From Hermatobates lingyangjiaoensis (taxonomy: Eukaryota; Arthropoda; Insecta; Hemiptera; Hermatobatidae): a DNA stretch of 64,000 bases. A program made the translations under genes and the position numbers. Shown one piece after another: positions 1 to 12,074 of the stretch (positions are counted from its first letter, which is position 1; the number at the start of each line of letters is the position of its first letter). The stretch is taken from the NCBI GenBank assembly GCA_026182355.1, contig JAPFBL010000313.1:62001-126000 (forward strand), written 5' to 3'. The notes beneath the pieces were generated by a model. The model had not been told where the DNA came from. It made no database searches and saw only the letters and a program-made list of their open reading frames with translations.

Positions 1-11
1 ATAAAAAAAAA

Positions 12-101
12 GTTGGGTTTTTGAATCTGACGAAGACCGCTTGTTACGGTTGTAAGATCTTAGTCTTGTTTTCCCATTTTCTTATTGTGGTTTGATCATT
101 A
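12..101 (+). repeat. Family A hammerhead element, single arm
   Basis: One arm of the commonest repeat in the window (family A): GTTGGGTTTTTGA, then the CTGACGA core, the GACCG/CGGTT hairpin, AGATCT, AGTCTTG, and the tail TTATTGTGGTTTGATCATT. The core here (about 23-64) reads GTAA where intact copies have GAAA, so this copy is probably inactive as a ribozyme. The opposite arm, if any, lies outside the window. Confidence 0.75.
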
Positions 102-560
102 AATACATGTATATGACAGTGTATGAATGCACGCTAAGATATGTCTGTTTTTTGAATGAATGCAATTTCAAACGCATTTTAAAATACTAGTTTCAAAATG
201 ATTTATTAAAAAAATAATTAAGATGTTAATTACTGTAACTATTACTGAACCTGAAATATTTAAATTTTTATATAGATAAAAATACTCGTAGATATGCTGA
301 AAACAAAAAATAATTTTTACAACTCTCAATTGCTTTTGCATTACTGTTGATACTAATGTTGTAAAAATGAAAACTGATTCTCTAATTAATGATAAAGCGT
401 AACCATTATTTGATAAAGTTAATTACGAGTAAATGCCAGGTTAATCAATTTTAAACAAAAATAATAACTTTAAGGCAATGAAATATTAATGTACAAATAA
501 ATAAAATGTATAGTTATTATGAATTTATGGTATATAATTCAAATAGAATTTTTAATTTTT
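102..560. other. AT-rich stretch, nothing recognised
   Basis: No open frame of note, no splice-flanked exon and no repeat shared with the rest of the window was seen. Confidence 0.5.
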
Positions 561-1820
561 TTTACTTTACTATAAGTAAAGTATATTGTCATTAAAAAAA
601 ATTCGATTCAGAGATTTTGACGGATTTACGTGTTTTCAGCTCCCTAAAGTCGTATTGTGACGTTTTTTCGATGATGTCTGTATGTGTAAATATTGGTGTA
701 TATTCGCTACAGTCTTTGATAGATCAAATTGATATTTTATACAAAATTGGGCCTCAATTTTAGGGTTCAAGGTGTAGATAAACCCTTATTGTTTAGGGCA
801 ATTATGCATCATGGAAAGGTCACTTTGTTGAGTTTTAAACATTTTATTTCTCCTAAACTCTAACTTCACAATCTCGAAATGTTAGCATTATAATGCAGAG
901 AAAAAAGAATTAGCTAAAAGATTCCTCAATTTTTATACATCTGGAAATATTTTTTTTTTTTTTCAATAAAATGTAAATTTTTTACTTATGACTCAATCTG
1001 AAAGCTAATAAAGATGCAAGTCATACTGTTTGACGAATTGAAATTAAATTATACCTAAAAATAGACCATTAATGGGGACGAGTTTGAGGTCGCCATTATT
1101 ATAATTACAATAACGAAAAGCATGATATAGTACATTCTTTAATTTCAAAACAAAATTTTTTGACGCTAAACCGCTCAATAAAGAACAACGAAATTTCGCT
1201 AAAAAATTTAACAGAAAACTATCAATAAATAAACAGAACTTCTTAAAATTTCAATTACCGTACAATAAACAATACAGAGCAATAAAGCTATAAAAACTGA
1301 ATATTTATGCTGGATTAATGGATTACCACGGATCCTTGTCGAATTTTTTTACATTTATTTACATTGTTTACAATGACTCTTTTTAAATGAATCGCCCGAA
1401 ATAAAATTGATGTTTAGAGGTTTAATTAAAAAAAATATGATTTAATGACTAATTAAGTCATTTACTTTATGGAGTCATTATCATAGCAAATTAAAAATTT
1501 TCTATCGCAATGACTTAATATCTGATTTAATAAAAAGAAAATGCTTACATGTAAAAAATCAATGGGAATCAAACATTTTGTCGCTTTCCATGGTATGGTC
1601 GATTTGAAATACTCTGACAAATCTATATGTTGCATCCTTGAACAAAACTTAATATCAGATGTAGATTTTCTTGCATTTATGAAAATCTACCTTATGTTAT
1701 CTTAAGGTAATTTTAAATTGTAAGGAATGGACTCTTTTGTGCTATATTACAAAACGGATACTAATTTTAACCTAATGTCTTGATATTATGATTACTTATA
1801 GTAAAAGTTGAGTGTAGGCC
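561..1820. mobile_element. Palindrome-ended dispersed repeat R1, copy 1
   Basis: Begins with the palindrome TTTACTTTACTATAAGTAAAGT and ends with ACTTATAGTAAAAGTTGAGTGTAGGCC. Between them are a GAGATTTTGACGG block, a TTTTTTCGATGATGTCTG block and a TTTTTTTCAATAAAATGT block, all also present in the copies at 11489-12074 and 25049-25915. No coding frame survives. The class is not identified; the palindromic ends suggest a non-autonomous DNA transposon. Confidence 0.6.
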
Positions 1821-4800
1821 ACTCCAAATTGGTTATATATGTAATAATATTGTTTAACTTTCTATTAGAAAATGATTAGTGAATTTGAATAAATCAATCA
1901 TATTTCAAAATGGGCAGCTGGTAAAGTATAAAAATATTAATTATACATTTTAAAATAATATAACTATATAATATTTGGATGTAATATGTGACTATAATAT
2001 TATATTTAACACTGTTTTATTTCTAAATTTTCGAAAATAATTTTATTTCTTCAAAGTCTATATCTTCTATTTTTAATATTTGAAACTGCACTATCACGCA
2101 TACATTAAATTATTTTGTAGTTGGATATAAAGCAATAGAAGTTTTGAAGATGGGTTAAGTAGTTGGGATGTGGGAGTAAAGTTCAAGGATATTATCAATA
2201 TTATCTGACACAGATGAAATAATTGATTAAAGTCTATTGAAGTGATAGTTGTTTAAATAAGTCCCTAGGACCGGCTGTAAATCTAGCACTGCGCCGGTGT
2301 GGGTGTAGAAGGCAGGGCCAGAGTTCAGGTCACGTCTGGAGTGGCGACACAGTCCACTTGTCTCCGGTGACATTTTTATTAGTCCGAGCACTGACTTGCA
2401 GCTCTTGTTACACCCTCCCCAATTGAGCAACTCCTGATTTCTCAAGCTTTCTGACATCTTGCCAGAGTCAAGTCCTGCCAGGTAGTGATCGATGGCATTA
2501 CCTTGCAGAATAAATCATTCCTTCTGTTAATGTCATTAACAAAAGAATCCACTGATAACACTGACGCCCATCCACGCTATAGTGCTTCAAAAATTAGATT
2601 TCTTCAAGGTCTCAATATATTTTTTCTTTTATAAAATTAACTATAGTGGTCGCAAAAAAAAATAATTCTGAGATTTCACAGATTCATATGTTTTTTTTTT
2701 AAGGCCCCTTGATATATTCTTTACTTCCATTTACCTCTAAAGAAATGTTTAACAATGAAAGTATTGCATTCAGATCAACATCGAGATAAAATTTTCCACG
2801 ACTTCATGAGGTCCCCCTAAGAGCAATAACGAGCTTTTCGCAAATTGTCTTTGTGCGTGTATATATGTTCAGCTCAAATCCAAAAGAGCTTTTTTTAATG
2901 ACCAGATTTAATATTCAAATTTCTCATAACCATTAGAACAGAACAGCAATTTTTCGGACAATTGCACTCTTTTAGTGAGTACTTTATATGAAAAAACAAC
3001 CTTTTTTATTGAACTCTTAAAACAATTTTTTTAAATCTGTTCAAACAATTTTCATTCAAATCTATGTAATTTTGGAAGTACAAAGGTGTTATTTTTTAAA
3101 AAAAAATTGATTTAATGATTACTAAAAATAATTATTTTAGCTGGCAATTAATATCCATGGAGTGAGACTCCAGTAATAATTGTCCTTCAAAGTCAAAAGT
3201 TCAAAAGACTATTTAGAATAAAGATATACTTTTAAAGCAAATTGATTACAGAAATTATATAAAATAGCTGTAATATTGTATAATATTTAGATAATAAATG
3301 ATATACTCGATTCGAGCTGATTAAACAGAGAAAGAGAAATAATATTGTTTTCCGAATAACAAAGCAGCAACTTGCGACCTCCAGTGACAAAATAAGTAAG
3401 CTTTTAATTAATTTTTACACTTTAAGATCTGATATGCTTCTTTCGATTGAACTTGTTTCCGTTGGTGAAATGAAGAACTGAAGTTAAATAATATCGATTA
3501 TTACAAATTATAAATTCATAAATAACCGTTTATCAAGCAGAATCGATTATTCATTTTTGTTTGATGGGTTATTTTAAGTAATTCCAATTCACGTGAAATT
3601 TAGGTTCGATACAATGGAATACAGATATAACAAAAGAACTATACGCACACTTTTAAATAGAAAAGACTGTTAAAATAATTATTGCTATTATTTGCTAACA
3701 TGTATAAATTCCGGGAGAGCTATTAGTTTATAATTTATGCAAGCCAAACTCGTGTGGGGAGACTCAAATATATCTCATATATCACATATGAAATATATAC
3801 TCATTTCAAATATATCTGGATGTGACTGAGCAAGAAATTTGTATCCAAAATTTTATCTACTCAGGAAAAAAATCTAAAAATCTGTTTTAGAACTTTCATA
3901 TTTAACTAGTATATAGTTTTCATTCCATTTTGACCATTTAATCCAAGCAGGTTAACTGAAAATAATCCATATAAACAACTACTATGAAGTATAGTAGTTT
4001 TATCATCTTTCTATATACTCTCTTAAATGATGACTAAAATATGTTAAAATGTATTTAACTGCCTGAAAATTACGTCTACTCCCTTCATTCTATTTAATGA
4101 TTTGATTAATAATATATTGCAATGAGTTTTAATAATGTTCCTCAGTCATTTCGTTACATGTACAATCTAAACACAGTTTCTGTCAAATTCACTTCTTATA
4201 AATTGAATGCCTATAAAATAAATAGTCTAAATCATTTATTATTTAATTAAGAATAAAGAATAGGAATAAATTTTACTACAGATATCCTCAGTTGCACTTA
4301 ATTTACCCCTGAAAAATTAATTTGCTCTCCTAAAAGAATCAACTTGATCATATAGAACGGACTTAGATTCCTAATGAAACTAAAGCAAGCAATGCGGGAT
4401 GGGTAAGTCAATGTCAACAATCTGTTCTGTTAGGTCTCAGCGTAGACAGTTATCAGTGTTTTTTTATCCCACTTCAGTGGTCAACTCTATCCGTGTCGTT
4501 TTCAACCTAATCCTGACAAGCTACCTTCAATTACTGCGGAGTCAATATTGTAATTATGTGTTATCTTCTGCACATTTCAGTTTGAATGTCCATGATATTT
4601 CACTCACGAGTCTGATAAATTTTCCTATGTGTTCGCATTTCAAAATTTGTTCTATTCATTAAAAATATTGACATTTATCACTAAAGGTATTGCAGTGAGA
4701 AGGTATCAAATTTTTTGTTTGTTTTGACAATGAAGATAATTCAATAAATGTTAGGTGTTTCCAAATGGTATTAAACATAACACCTGATGAGTTATGAATT

Positions 4801-5143
4801 CATTAACAACATTTCGGTCAAGTAGGATACAACTTTGAGTTGCAACGTCCAGAACTTACAAAAACAACAAAAAGTAGCTAATCCTAATCTATAAAGAAAA
4901 GTGTTATTTCTAAGATAAAGATGTGTTAAAGAACAAATTATTAAAACAAAAATTATTTACTGAAAGTAGAATTATTTAATGTTTGTTAAGGAATAAATTC
5001 TCTATAACAATATATGAAAAAAGTTAACATCATTGCCTCTTGTTATTAATTATTTATATTAAATTTTGATTATTATTCAAGTTAACAAAATAAAGATTTT
5101 CTTGTAAAAAAAAGTTGCTATATATAAAATGAAGCCTACTTAC
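1821..5143. other. Gene-poor AT-rich stretch
   Basis: Mostly AT-rich sequence without supportable exons. A visibly more GC-rich patch at about 2250-2500 carries a 76-codon minus-strand open frame that I do not recognise; it may be a fossil insertion. If the tiny exon at 5144-5155 is real, this stretch is its first intron. Confidence 0.4.
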
Positions 5144-5155
5144 AAACTTGAACAT
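5144..5155 (-). CDS. First coding exon (Met-Phe-Lys-Phe) of a probable cuticle-protein-type gene
   Basis: On the minus strand ATG TTC AAG TTT (5155-5144) is followed at once by a consensus donor, GTAAGT, at 5143-5138. A TATA box (TATATAAA, 5231-5224) lies about 70 bases upstream, which puts a transcription start near 5200 and gives a short 5' leader. A first exon holding only the first few codons of a signal peptide, behind a strong TATA box, is the classic layout of insect cuticular-protein genes. The upstream 150 bases are GC-richer than the surroundings and contain a CRE palindrome and an E-box. I found no second exon in the 5.1 kb left in the window, so product identity rests on gene architecture only. 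Confidence 0.45.
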
Positions 5156-5223
5156 GTTGGATTGAGATGAGTTGTCTATCTGCCCAGAGATGAGAGATGC
5201 ATGGATATTGTTGAGAACCGTGG

Positions 5224-5231
5224 TTTATATA
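5224..5231 (-). promoter_or_regulatory. TATA box of the 5155 gene
   Basis: TATATAAA read on the minus strand, in a GC-richer island, about 70 bases 5' of the ATG at 5155. The spacing fits transcription starting around 5200. Confidence 0.5.
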
Positions 5232-5280
5232 GGAGAAGATTGAGATGTGGTGGCACCTCTCAGCCAATCAGGAGCTCTCG

Positions 5281-5325
5281 TGACGTCACTTGGTCGAATA
5301 TCAAAGGTACCCGCTACCCCACGTG
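5281..5325 (-). promoter_or_regulatory. CRE palindrome and E-box upstream of the TATA box
   Basis: TGACGTCA (5281-5288) is a perfect CRE palindrome and CACGTG (5320-5325) a perfect E-box. They lie 50-95 bases upstream of the TATA box, where proximal elements are expected. Use in vivo is inferred only. Confidence 0.35.
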
Positions 5326-5399
5326 CCCGGACCAGCCCCCCAATTCATTATGTCAACCTCTAACGCAAGTGTCTAGCTCTGATTCTATTTGACGTTTTG

Positions 5400-6300
5400 A
5401 CAACTATTGCTTAACAATCACTTGACCACTTCTAATTGGCGCTAGGGAAAAAAAAATTAAAATCAAGTTATCCATTAGTTTTTTTAAATATATTTCAAAC
5501 GAGACCTTGTTGTATTATTCAGTATAAATCAAATATTATCAAACAGCAAAAGAATGGGATATATTAATAATTATATTATTCACAAACAGAGATTTATAAG
5601 AAACAAAAGAGAAATCAAAATTTTTTTAAGATGTAACATATTTGAACATTCTAGACAAAGAGATACATTAACTTTAATACAACTTCATATTACATAATTA
5701 TAAGACTTACTTCTTTGCCTTTGTAATTTGTGTTTTAGTTAAAAAAGATTACACTTATGGAAGTGTACAAACAAATAATATAGTCGTTCTTTAAGTATGA
5801 CAAAACTTTAAAATTTCATTGTAGATAATCCTTTGTTACGCAGTACTGCAAAACCTGTAATATCTATGTGAATTATCCTAGATAAGCAACTATGTTGAAC
5901 GAACCTAATCTATTTCTACTAACTATTATAGACTTGATATTCACTCAAATGACCAATCAGTGTTCACCACTCTATTTGAATGAAATTTGAATTTAAATAT
6001 GAGATTTATCACATTTAAGAAGTAGTCACTTTTTCTGAATATGTACGAGTAAATATATACTAATTGAGTTATCAAGGATTAGATCCAAATTAATAATATC
6101 TTATTTCAAGCCGACGTTCCGCATATATTATTAAAAAAAACCACATATATTATTATAAAAAAAGGTTTGAAAGAAGATGGCTTGAAATCAGAAGTTATTA
6201 ATTTGGATCTAATCCTCAATAACTAAATTAGTATTTAGAACAATCAGTGATCGAAGAGCTTTATTAATATATATATATGTATATATCGGAGAGTTAGTGT
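5400..6300. other. AT-rich stretch with small inverted repeat
   Basis: Nothing coding was seen. AATTAATAATATCTTATTTCAAGCC near 6090 reappears inverted near 6175-6215, forming a roughly 140-bp imperfect hairpin next to the PLE fragment that follows. Confidence 0.4.
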
Positions 6301-6309
6301 TCAATTTAC

Positions 6310-6490
6310 CTGAAGAGTTCGGAGAGTTAGTGTTCAATTTACATGAAGAGTTAAAAACCAAGCTTTGAAAACTTGAGAAATTAAATAGAAAACGAACAAA
6401 AATGAAGATCGGCATACTCTTTAATAAAACGTGTCTAAATGAAGGTCTGCTCCCAAAATATACTAATATGAATATATATATATAAATTTC
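6310..6490 (+). pseudogene. Penelope-like element, 5' coding fragment
   Basis: A broken plus-strand frame reads GELVFNLHEELK ... LEKLNRK ... FNKTCLNEGLLPKYTN and runs into a (TA)n tract. The pattern of a basic leucine-rich helix followed by C-L-x-E-G-L-L-P-x-[FY]-T-N matches the better-preserved copy at 38423-38640. This marks it as the N-terminal region of a Penelope-like reverse transcriptase. A stop interrupts the frame. Confidence 0.6.
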
Positions 6491-6534
6491 AGAGTAAACT
6501 GTAGGTACACAGTAAATATAATAACATACTTACA

Positions 6535-6569
6535 CTCTTTAATTTTTGGTTGAACCATCATCAGGAGAG
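6535..6569 (-). ncRNA. Hammerhead-like motif (family E) downstream of PLE endonuclease
   Basis: The minus strand reads CTCTCCTGATGATGGTTCAACC, then AAAAATTAAAGAG: core CUGAUGA, spacer U, stem GGUU/AACC, AAUU self-complement, and flanking CUCUC/GAG pairing. GAA has become AAA, so cleavage is doubtful. It sits about 210 bases 3' of the PLE GIY-YIG coding remnant on the same strand, the position expected for a PLE terminal repeat. Confidence 0.6.
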
Positions 6570-6782
6570 AAGAAATAGGACGCCAAGCACACTTGCGAAG
6601 CGACGGTTGGGTCTCCAATAGGTTTTCTATTTATTGTGTACCTATTACCTATAGTTTTCTCTGAAACGTTTGTGATATTTAATTAGGGTGTTTTCTACCA
6701 AGTTTCTTTCAACATATGACGAGAGAAATATCAATTCCTTAGAATCTTCCAATTTTACAGAGTGATTGTTTAACTTAATATG

Positions 6783-7420
6783 TTAAAACAAAGCACTTGA
6801 CTCTTCTTGCCTCCTAATAGAATATTTATGTTGCTTCACTTTAGTAAGTAAACTTTTGCCCGTTTGTCCAATAAATGAAGAATCACAACCTCCACAAGGA
6901 ATCCTGTAAACACAACCTTTCTTTCCCCTCATAATCAATGACAAGTCTGCATGATAATTTACCACCACTACTGAAAACAACTGAGATATTTAAATTTCTC
7001 CAAAATACTAGAATTTCTTTTAGAGGCAACCCATAGATTTCTATTCGTTAAGAATTCCTTCTCAATTCCAGATCTCAATGATTCTTTGGTAGTTTTCAAT
7101 ACATTATCTATTAGTGTACTAGGATACCCTAATGAAGAGTTTATTTGATATATATATGTTCAATTTCTTCATTGAATAACTCTTCACTACACAATTTGAA
7201 TGCTCTTAAGTAAATATTTCTGAACAACGCATTTTAACATTAGAAGGATAAGAATAGAAAAATCAACATAAGAAGGAACATGAGTAGGCTTTTTATGGAT
7301 ACTGTATTTACGATTGTGCTCATAACAATGTAAATATAAATCTAGTATTTTAAGGTAGGCATACACAAAGCTAGTATCCAAGTTCCATCTTTCTATGTCT
7401 TATGGTGGCTGAGTTTACTT
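6783..7420 (-). pseudogene. Penelope-like element: reverse transcriptase end plus GIY-YIG endonuclease, decayed
   Basis: Read from 7420 downward on the minus strand in shifting frames: a YSIHKKPTHVPSYV block (typical of PLE RT, after the catalytic palm), then FKLCSEELFNEEIEHI, then SLGYPSTLIDNVLKTT, then the GIY-YIG signature CVYRIPCGGCDSSFIGQTG followed by a basic KVKQHK helix. The order RT then GIY-YIG is diagnostic of endonuclease-bearing Penelope-like retroelements. At least two frameshifts and stops separate the blocks, and the 5' two thirds of the RT is missing. It is therefore a dead copy. Confidence 0.85.
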
Positions 7421-10320
7421 GTGACAAAATTTTGCGGACAAACCAACAGACAGAAATTTTTCTAAGAGTTTCTCTGATGAATGAAATGTAAAAATAACTT
7501 GAAATGAGACAGTTATAAGCAATGTACAGACAAAAGTTTCATCTTGACTGTATAATATAATATTTTAAAGTGCAGAGATCCCAGTACAGACTGTTGAAGT
7601 ATAATGTTGTAAAAGCCATTTTTTTCATTTGTTTTTCTTTATATTATGCATTTTTATAGTATAAAACAAAGTTTCAAGTTTATCAGTGTTTATGTATGAA
7701 GAGAAAATTTCAGAAAGAATTTCAATAAGATATATACTTCTATAAAATTAAGACCATTGGTAGGAATGTATCTCGCTGAAGAAACATTACAAGGGAAGGA
7801 AATGCAGTGAAGGAAATCCCGAAATTTGTAACATTCCTTACTGCACTGTAATTTGTCTAAGACAATAAATATTCGCTAAATGTATTAAGTAAACAACTGA
7901 ATTCCGAAGAATTTGAACAAAATAACGTGCAATTCGTTAAAATTATAATAATCATCAAAATCCCTGTAAACATCTTTACATATATAGGAGAACTAAGTTC
8001 TAAGGCAAGTACATGTCATAAGGTCCCCAGAGCCATAAAATAGGATCCACATATTAGTCTGAACATGCATGTGGGTGTGCGTGTGTGTGAGCAGAATATG
8101 TATAAAGTGAAAAGAGTTATAATCAAATTTAACATCCTGATAGTCCTGGGACAGGCTTCTGATGAATAATGAACTTTGTGCAAGAAATTTATTTTATGAT
8201 ATAAATTGTTTTTGATATTTAAAGTGCATAGGCATCTAGGTGATCCTTTCAGAAATGTCGTATTAAAAGTGACATTAAAAGATTCTGGTTTCTGTTCATA
8301 TGAATATTAAAAAAAAGACTGTAAATATTTAAAGATAGTAATATTTTTACATATTTGTAATATATAAAGATAGTACATATTATATTAGATCCAAATGGTA
8401 TAATTGAGAGAGAGGAGCGGGAAAAAGTTTTTTTTTAAATAATAAGTCGCTAAAATCATTGTTATAGATCTTACTTCTAGTGTCACCTATTAAGAAAGCT
8501 TCATGTACTGTTTTAACACACCAAGCTCTGAATGTTTGAGCTACTAATAATCGAACTAGTATTATTAACGATGTATTGGCTAACTCCTACGTAGATGACT
8601 TCTTAGATCATCTCTAAATTCGTAAAAGCTATAACCGATAAAATATATAATAAATACAAACCATAATATTCACCTTAAGATATTTAAAAAAAGATTGACT
8701 TTTCTTGTTCATCTGTCACTAAAGTTTTTTAATAAATTTCAATATTTTTTTAGTAACTTTACAATTTTCATTCGAAAAATTATTCTTTCTGACGTCACTT
8801 AAAATAAATATAAGTAAAAAGGCAATTTATTTCACAACGAGTAGATAGGTATGGTATACAGTAAGGTATGGATGTATATTGAATTTTTATATATATTTAC
8901 TATATTTCTTAAACGCAGGAAAAATTGATTCTTGAAATCTGAATATTTATGAACTTGAATATAATAAAAAGGCTATTTTCAAAAATCTTTACACCTGAAT
9001 TATTGAATTTATGAAAAAATATTATGCAAATAGTGTTGGTCTTAAATAAGTAACCGACAAATTATAATGTATTAATTTATACAAAATCATAAATAACGAA
9101 ATTTATTAGTTGGTTTTTTGCTTTTTTAGTGTACGAAATTCGGGTAGTCAGTTGCTTTAAAAATATATAAGTTTTGTTTTATTTTTGTTGAAATCTTTAG
9201 AGTCAATTAATATTAATGAAACAATCTTTGTTTAATCAATATATATTTCTATATCTTAAAATAATATATTAATTATTAATTTTTAAATTGCTTTTTTATA
9301 TAAATAAATGATGTTTAAAAATAATATTTAATATAGTACTTAAATTATGTAGAAATATCATTAATCTTTCCTTATTCAGAATAACATAATATGTTACTTT
9401 TATTTTCCCATACTTTAAACTCCTGTTCACAATATATTTTTAGCAGTTTGATTTAATATAACAAAGTACAAGACACTCAGGTTTATGTATAAACTTTCAC
9501 TTGTATTCAAAGTATATGCCATAAATTATCTCCATATATATTTGCAAAGAATTAGGACAGTTTTTATTTCTTATTGTAATACAGTGTGAGCTGTTTGCAA
9601 TCACTGATGTACATCTCACCTTTTCCTATAAATAAACCTATTATTGGAAACAATAAATAATCAATAAATAATCAAAATGATTCATTAATTTCAGTGTAGC
9701 TCCTGCATTTTGACAATTATAAAATGTTTTTTAGAACAAACATATTATAATTTTGGTGAACACTTCTAGCATGTTTCAATAATGACTGTGATTTAATAAT
9801 AAAAAAACAAGCAGAGTAAATTTCGTATTCATTAAAATGCTATGATTTACAAAACAGGAGAATTAACTATAACAAAAATTCTAAATTTATGGCGCTCTCA
9901 AATAAACAATGGAGCCAGAAATACAGGAACTATACATATTTTTTCCTACGTATTTTTTTTAATTTCGCTGAATAGCGAAAATATATAAAAAAAAATGCTG
10001 TAAGTACTTAATAGTTCAAAAGTAATATCAACAGAAGAAAATATGAGTCGTTTTAAAATAAACATATCAAAATAAAATATTTGATATAATAATGCTAAAT
10101 GATAGAAAAAAATTACAAATAATCATTTAAATTAATTAAATTAAATGGTTATTAATTAATTTAATAGGTTCATAAATGTATTTTTTTATAGGATGATTTA
10201 TTTTAAATGTATAATTGGTTATCGTTTATGGTATTTAAACAAATTTTCGTTTGTTATGGATACTGATAAATAAATTATTATTGTTACCAATATGACTGAA
10301 TAGACTCAAGAGATTGAAAT
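7421..10320. other. Long AT-rich stretch, nothing recognised
   Basis: No supportable exon, transposon terminus or shared repeat was seen. A short GTGTGCGTGTGTGTG run lies near 8070. Confidence 0.45.
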
Positions 10321-10325
10321 CCATC

Positions 10326-11100
10326 AAGTAACTATATGCTATATACTATAGTATATGCTATATACTATATGCTATATACTATATCAAGTAACTATATGCT
10401 ATATACCAGTGATGCCGAACCTTTTGAGTTCGGCGTGTCAAAATTTTGAAAAATCGAGACTAATTTTCTTGCCGTGTCACATCACAAAAGTAAAGACTAA
10501 AAAGAAAATGTAAATATTTATAATTTTTGTAAGTAAATTATTAGTTCAATGCCATTTAAAATACAAAAATCAAAATTTACATTTTAGCAGTTAGAGTTTA
10601 GTATGTTTCAAAATTTAAAATTTCATATTAATATCAATATTAAAACAATTTTTTTAAATGTTAAATTATTTTTTTTAAAATCTTTTAAAATACAAAAACC
10701 AGTAAAAATGAAACCAGAATTTAGCATTTTAGCATTTAAAATTTAGCATATTAACCGATGTAATATTTTTATATAAATATCAATATAAAAATAATAATTT
10801 TAAAGTTTTTAATATGTATATTTGTTATACTTGTACGTACACGTCTGATTTCAGAAATGAAGTTAATTATTGCTTACAGAATTAATAATATTATTATTAA
10901 TAACAACTTTTGACTCTTATGAGAGACAAATATTTAAAGTATAATATTTTTTTATCCTTGAAAAACGTGTCACCATAAATGAGGTTGCGTGTCAACACTG
11001 ACACGCGTGTCATAGGTTCGCCATCACTGTTATATACTATAGTATATGCTATATACTATATGATATATACTATATCAAGTAACTATATATAAGTAACTAT
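10326..11100. repeat. ATATAGTATATGC simple-repeat block split by a hAT-like insertion
   Basis: Imperfect tandem units of ACTATATGCTATAT flank the element at 10407-11029 on both sides (10326-10406 and 11030-11100). The insertion therefore went into a pre-existing AT satellite. Confidence 0.6.
10407..11029. mobile_element. Non-autonomous hAT-like element, family 1 copy 1
   Basis: Left end CAGTGATGCCGAACCTTTTG and right end AGGTTCGCCATCACTG form a roughly 16-bp terminal inverted repeat with one mismatch. Flanking 8-mers CTATATAC and TTATATAC match at 7 of 8 positions, the target-site duplication size of the hAT superfamily. CGTGTCA motifs lie just inside both ends. No transposase frame remains. 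A second copy is at 22455-23022. Confidence 0.75.
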
Positions 11101-11488
11101 AGCGAAAATTTATATTTGTGTTTTTAGTGCTATACTGCCCCTTATAGTTAAGTAAAATTACGGAATATTTCTAGCGCAACACTCATATAAAGGCAATTCT
11201 AAATACAAAATTTAAAGTTTCTAGAATAACAGAAACAATAGGAAGCATTAGTATTGTTTTGAAATAAAGTATGACAGAGTTTTTTATATTACGGAATATT
11301 ATCCAAAAGCAGTTGGAAATATACTACACATTACCTACCAAATGGCAATGTCAGTAGGGATATTACAACATTTTTAATATACACCTATCGACACCCAAAA
11401 ATCGAACCATCATCCTAAAAATCTCATAAATGGATTTAGAGAATCTCAAAACGTGTAAATTTGCAATGTCATCAAAATTCTTTTCTTT

Positions 11489-12074
11489 TTACTTTACTAT
11501 AAGTAAATATAGTGATCGTGAAAAAATTCGATCTCGAGATTTTGACGGAATTATATGTTTTGAGGTCCTAAAAGACGTTTTATGAAGCTTTTTTCGATGT
11601 TGTCTGTGTGTGTGGGTGGGTGGGTGGGTGAGTGTGTTAGCATTGCTTGTTACCACGCTACGGTCCAGAATCTTTGATGGATCAAGTTGATATTTTACAC
11701 AAAAATGTGTAGAAGTGTGTAGAAGATCTCTATTGTTTGAGAAGAATTATGCATGATAGAAAAGTCACTTTTTTTTGCTAAAAACCGTTTTTTAGAAAAC
11801 ATTTTTTTCTCCTAAACTGCTAATTCTAGAGTTTTGAAATTTTGGCTGTATTTTTGAGGTCACAAATGGTATTATTTGCATCAGCTGTGGGATGTACAAA
11901 AATAAGCTTATATATTGATAAGTCGATCAATCACTATCTGTACTACCTCAGAAATGAAAGACTAATAAGTATCTCCCATTTAAATGTTTACATTATGCTT
12001 AAATGGGACATCATATATTATATTCCGAAGAACATTGATATTAAGTTTACTTATAGTAAAGTTGAGTGTAGGCC
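11489..12074. mobile_element. Dispersed repeat R1, copy 2 (internally deleted)
   Basis: Starts TTTACTTTACTATAAGTAAAT and ends TTTACTTATAGTAAAGTTGAGTGTAGGCC, matching copy 1. The GAGATTTTGACGG and TTTTTTCGATG blocks are present, with a GGGT/GT-rich run near 11600-11635. It is about 670 bases shorter than copy 1. Confidence 0.6.

Noticed and set aside
5201..5392. 63-codon plus-strand frame
   Set aside because: It is antisense to the TATA/CRE promoter region of the 5155 gene and has no domain or splice context.
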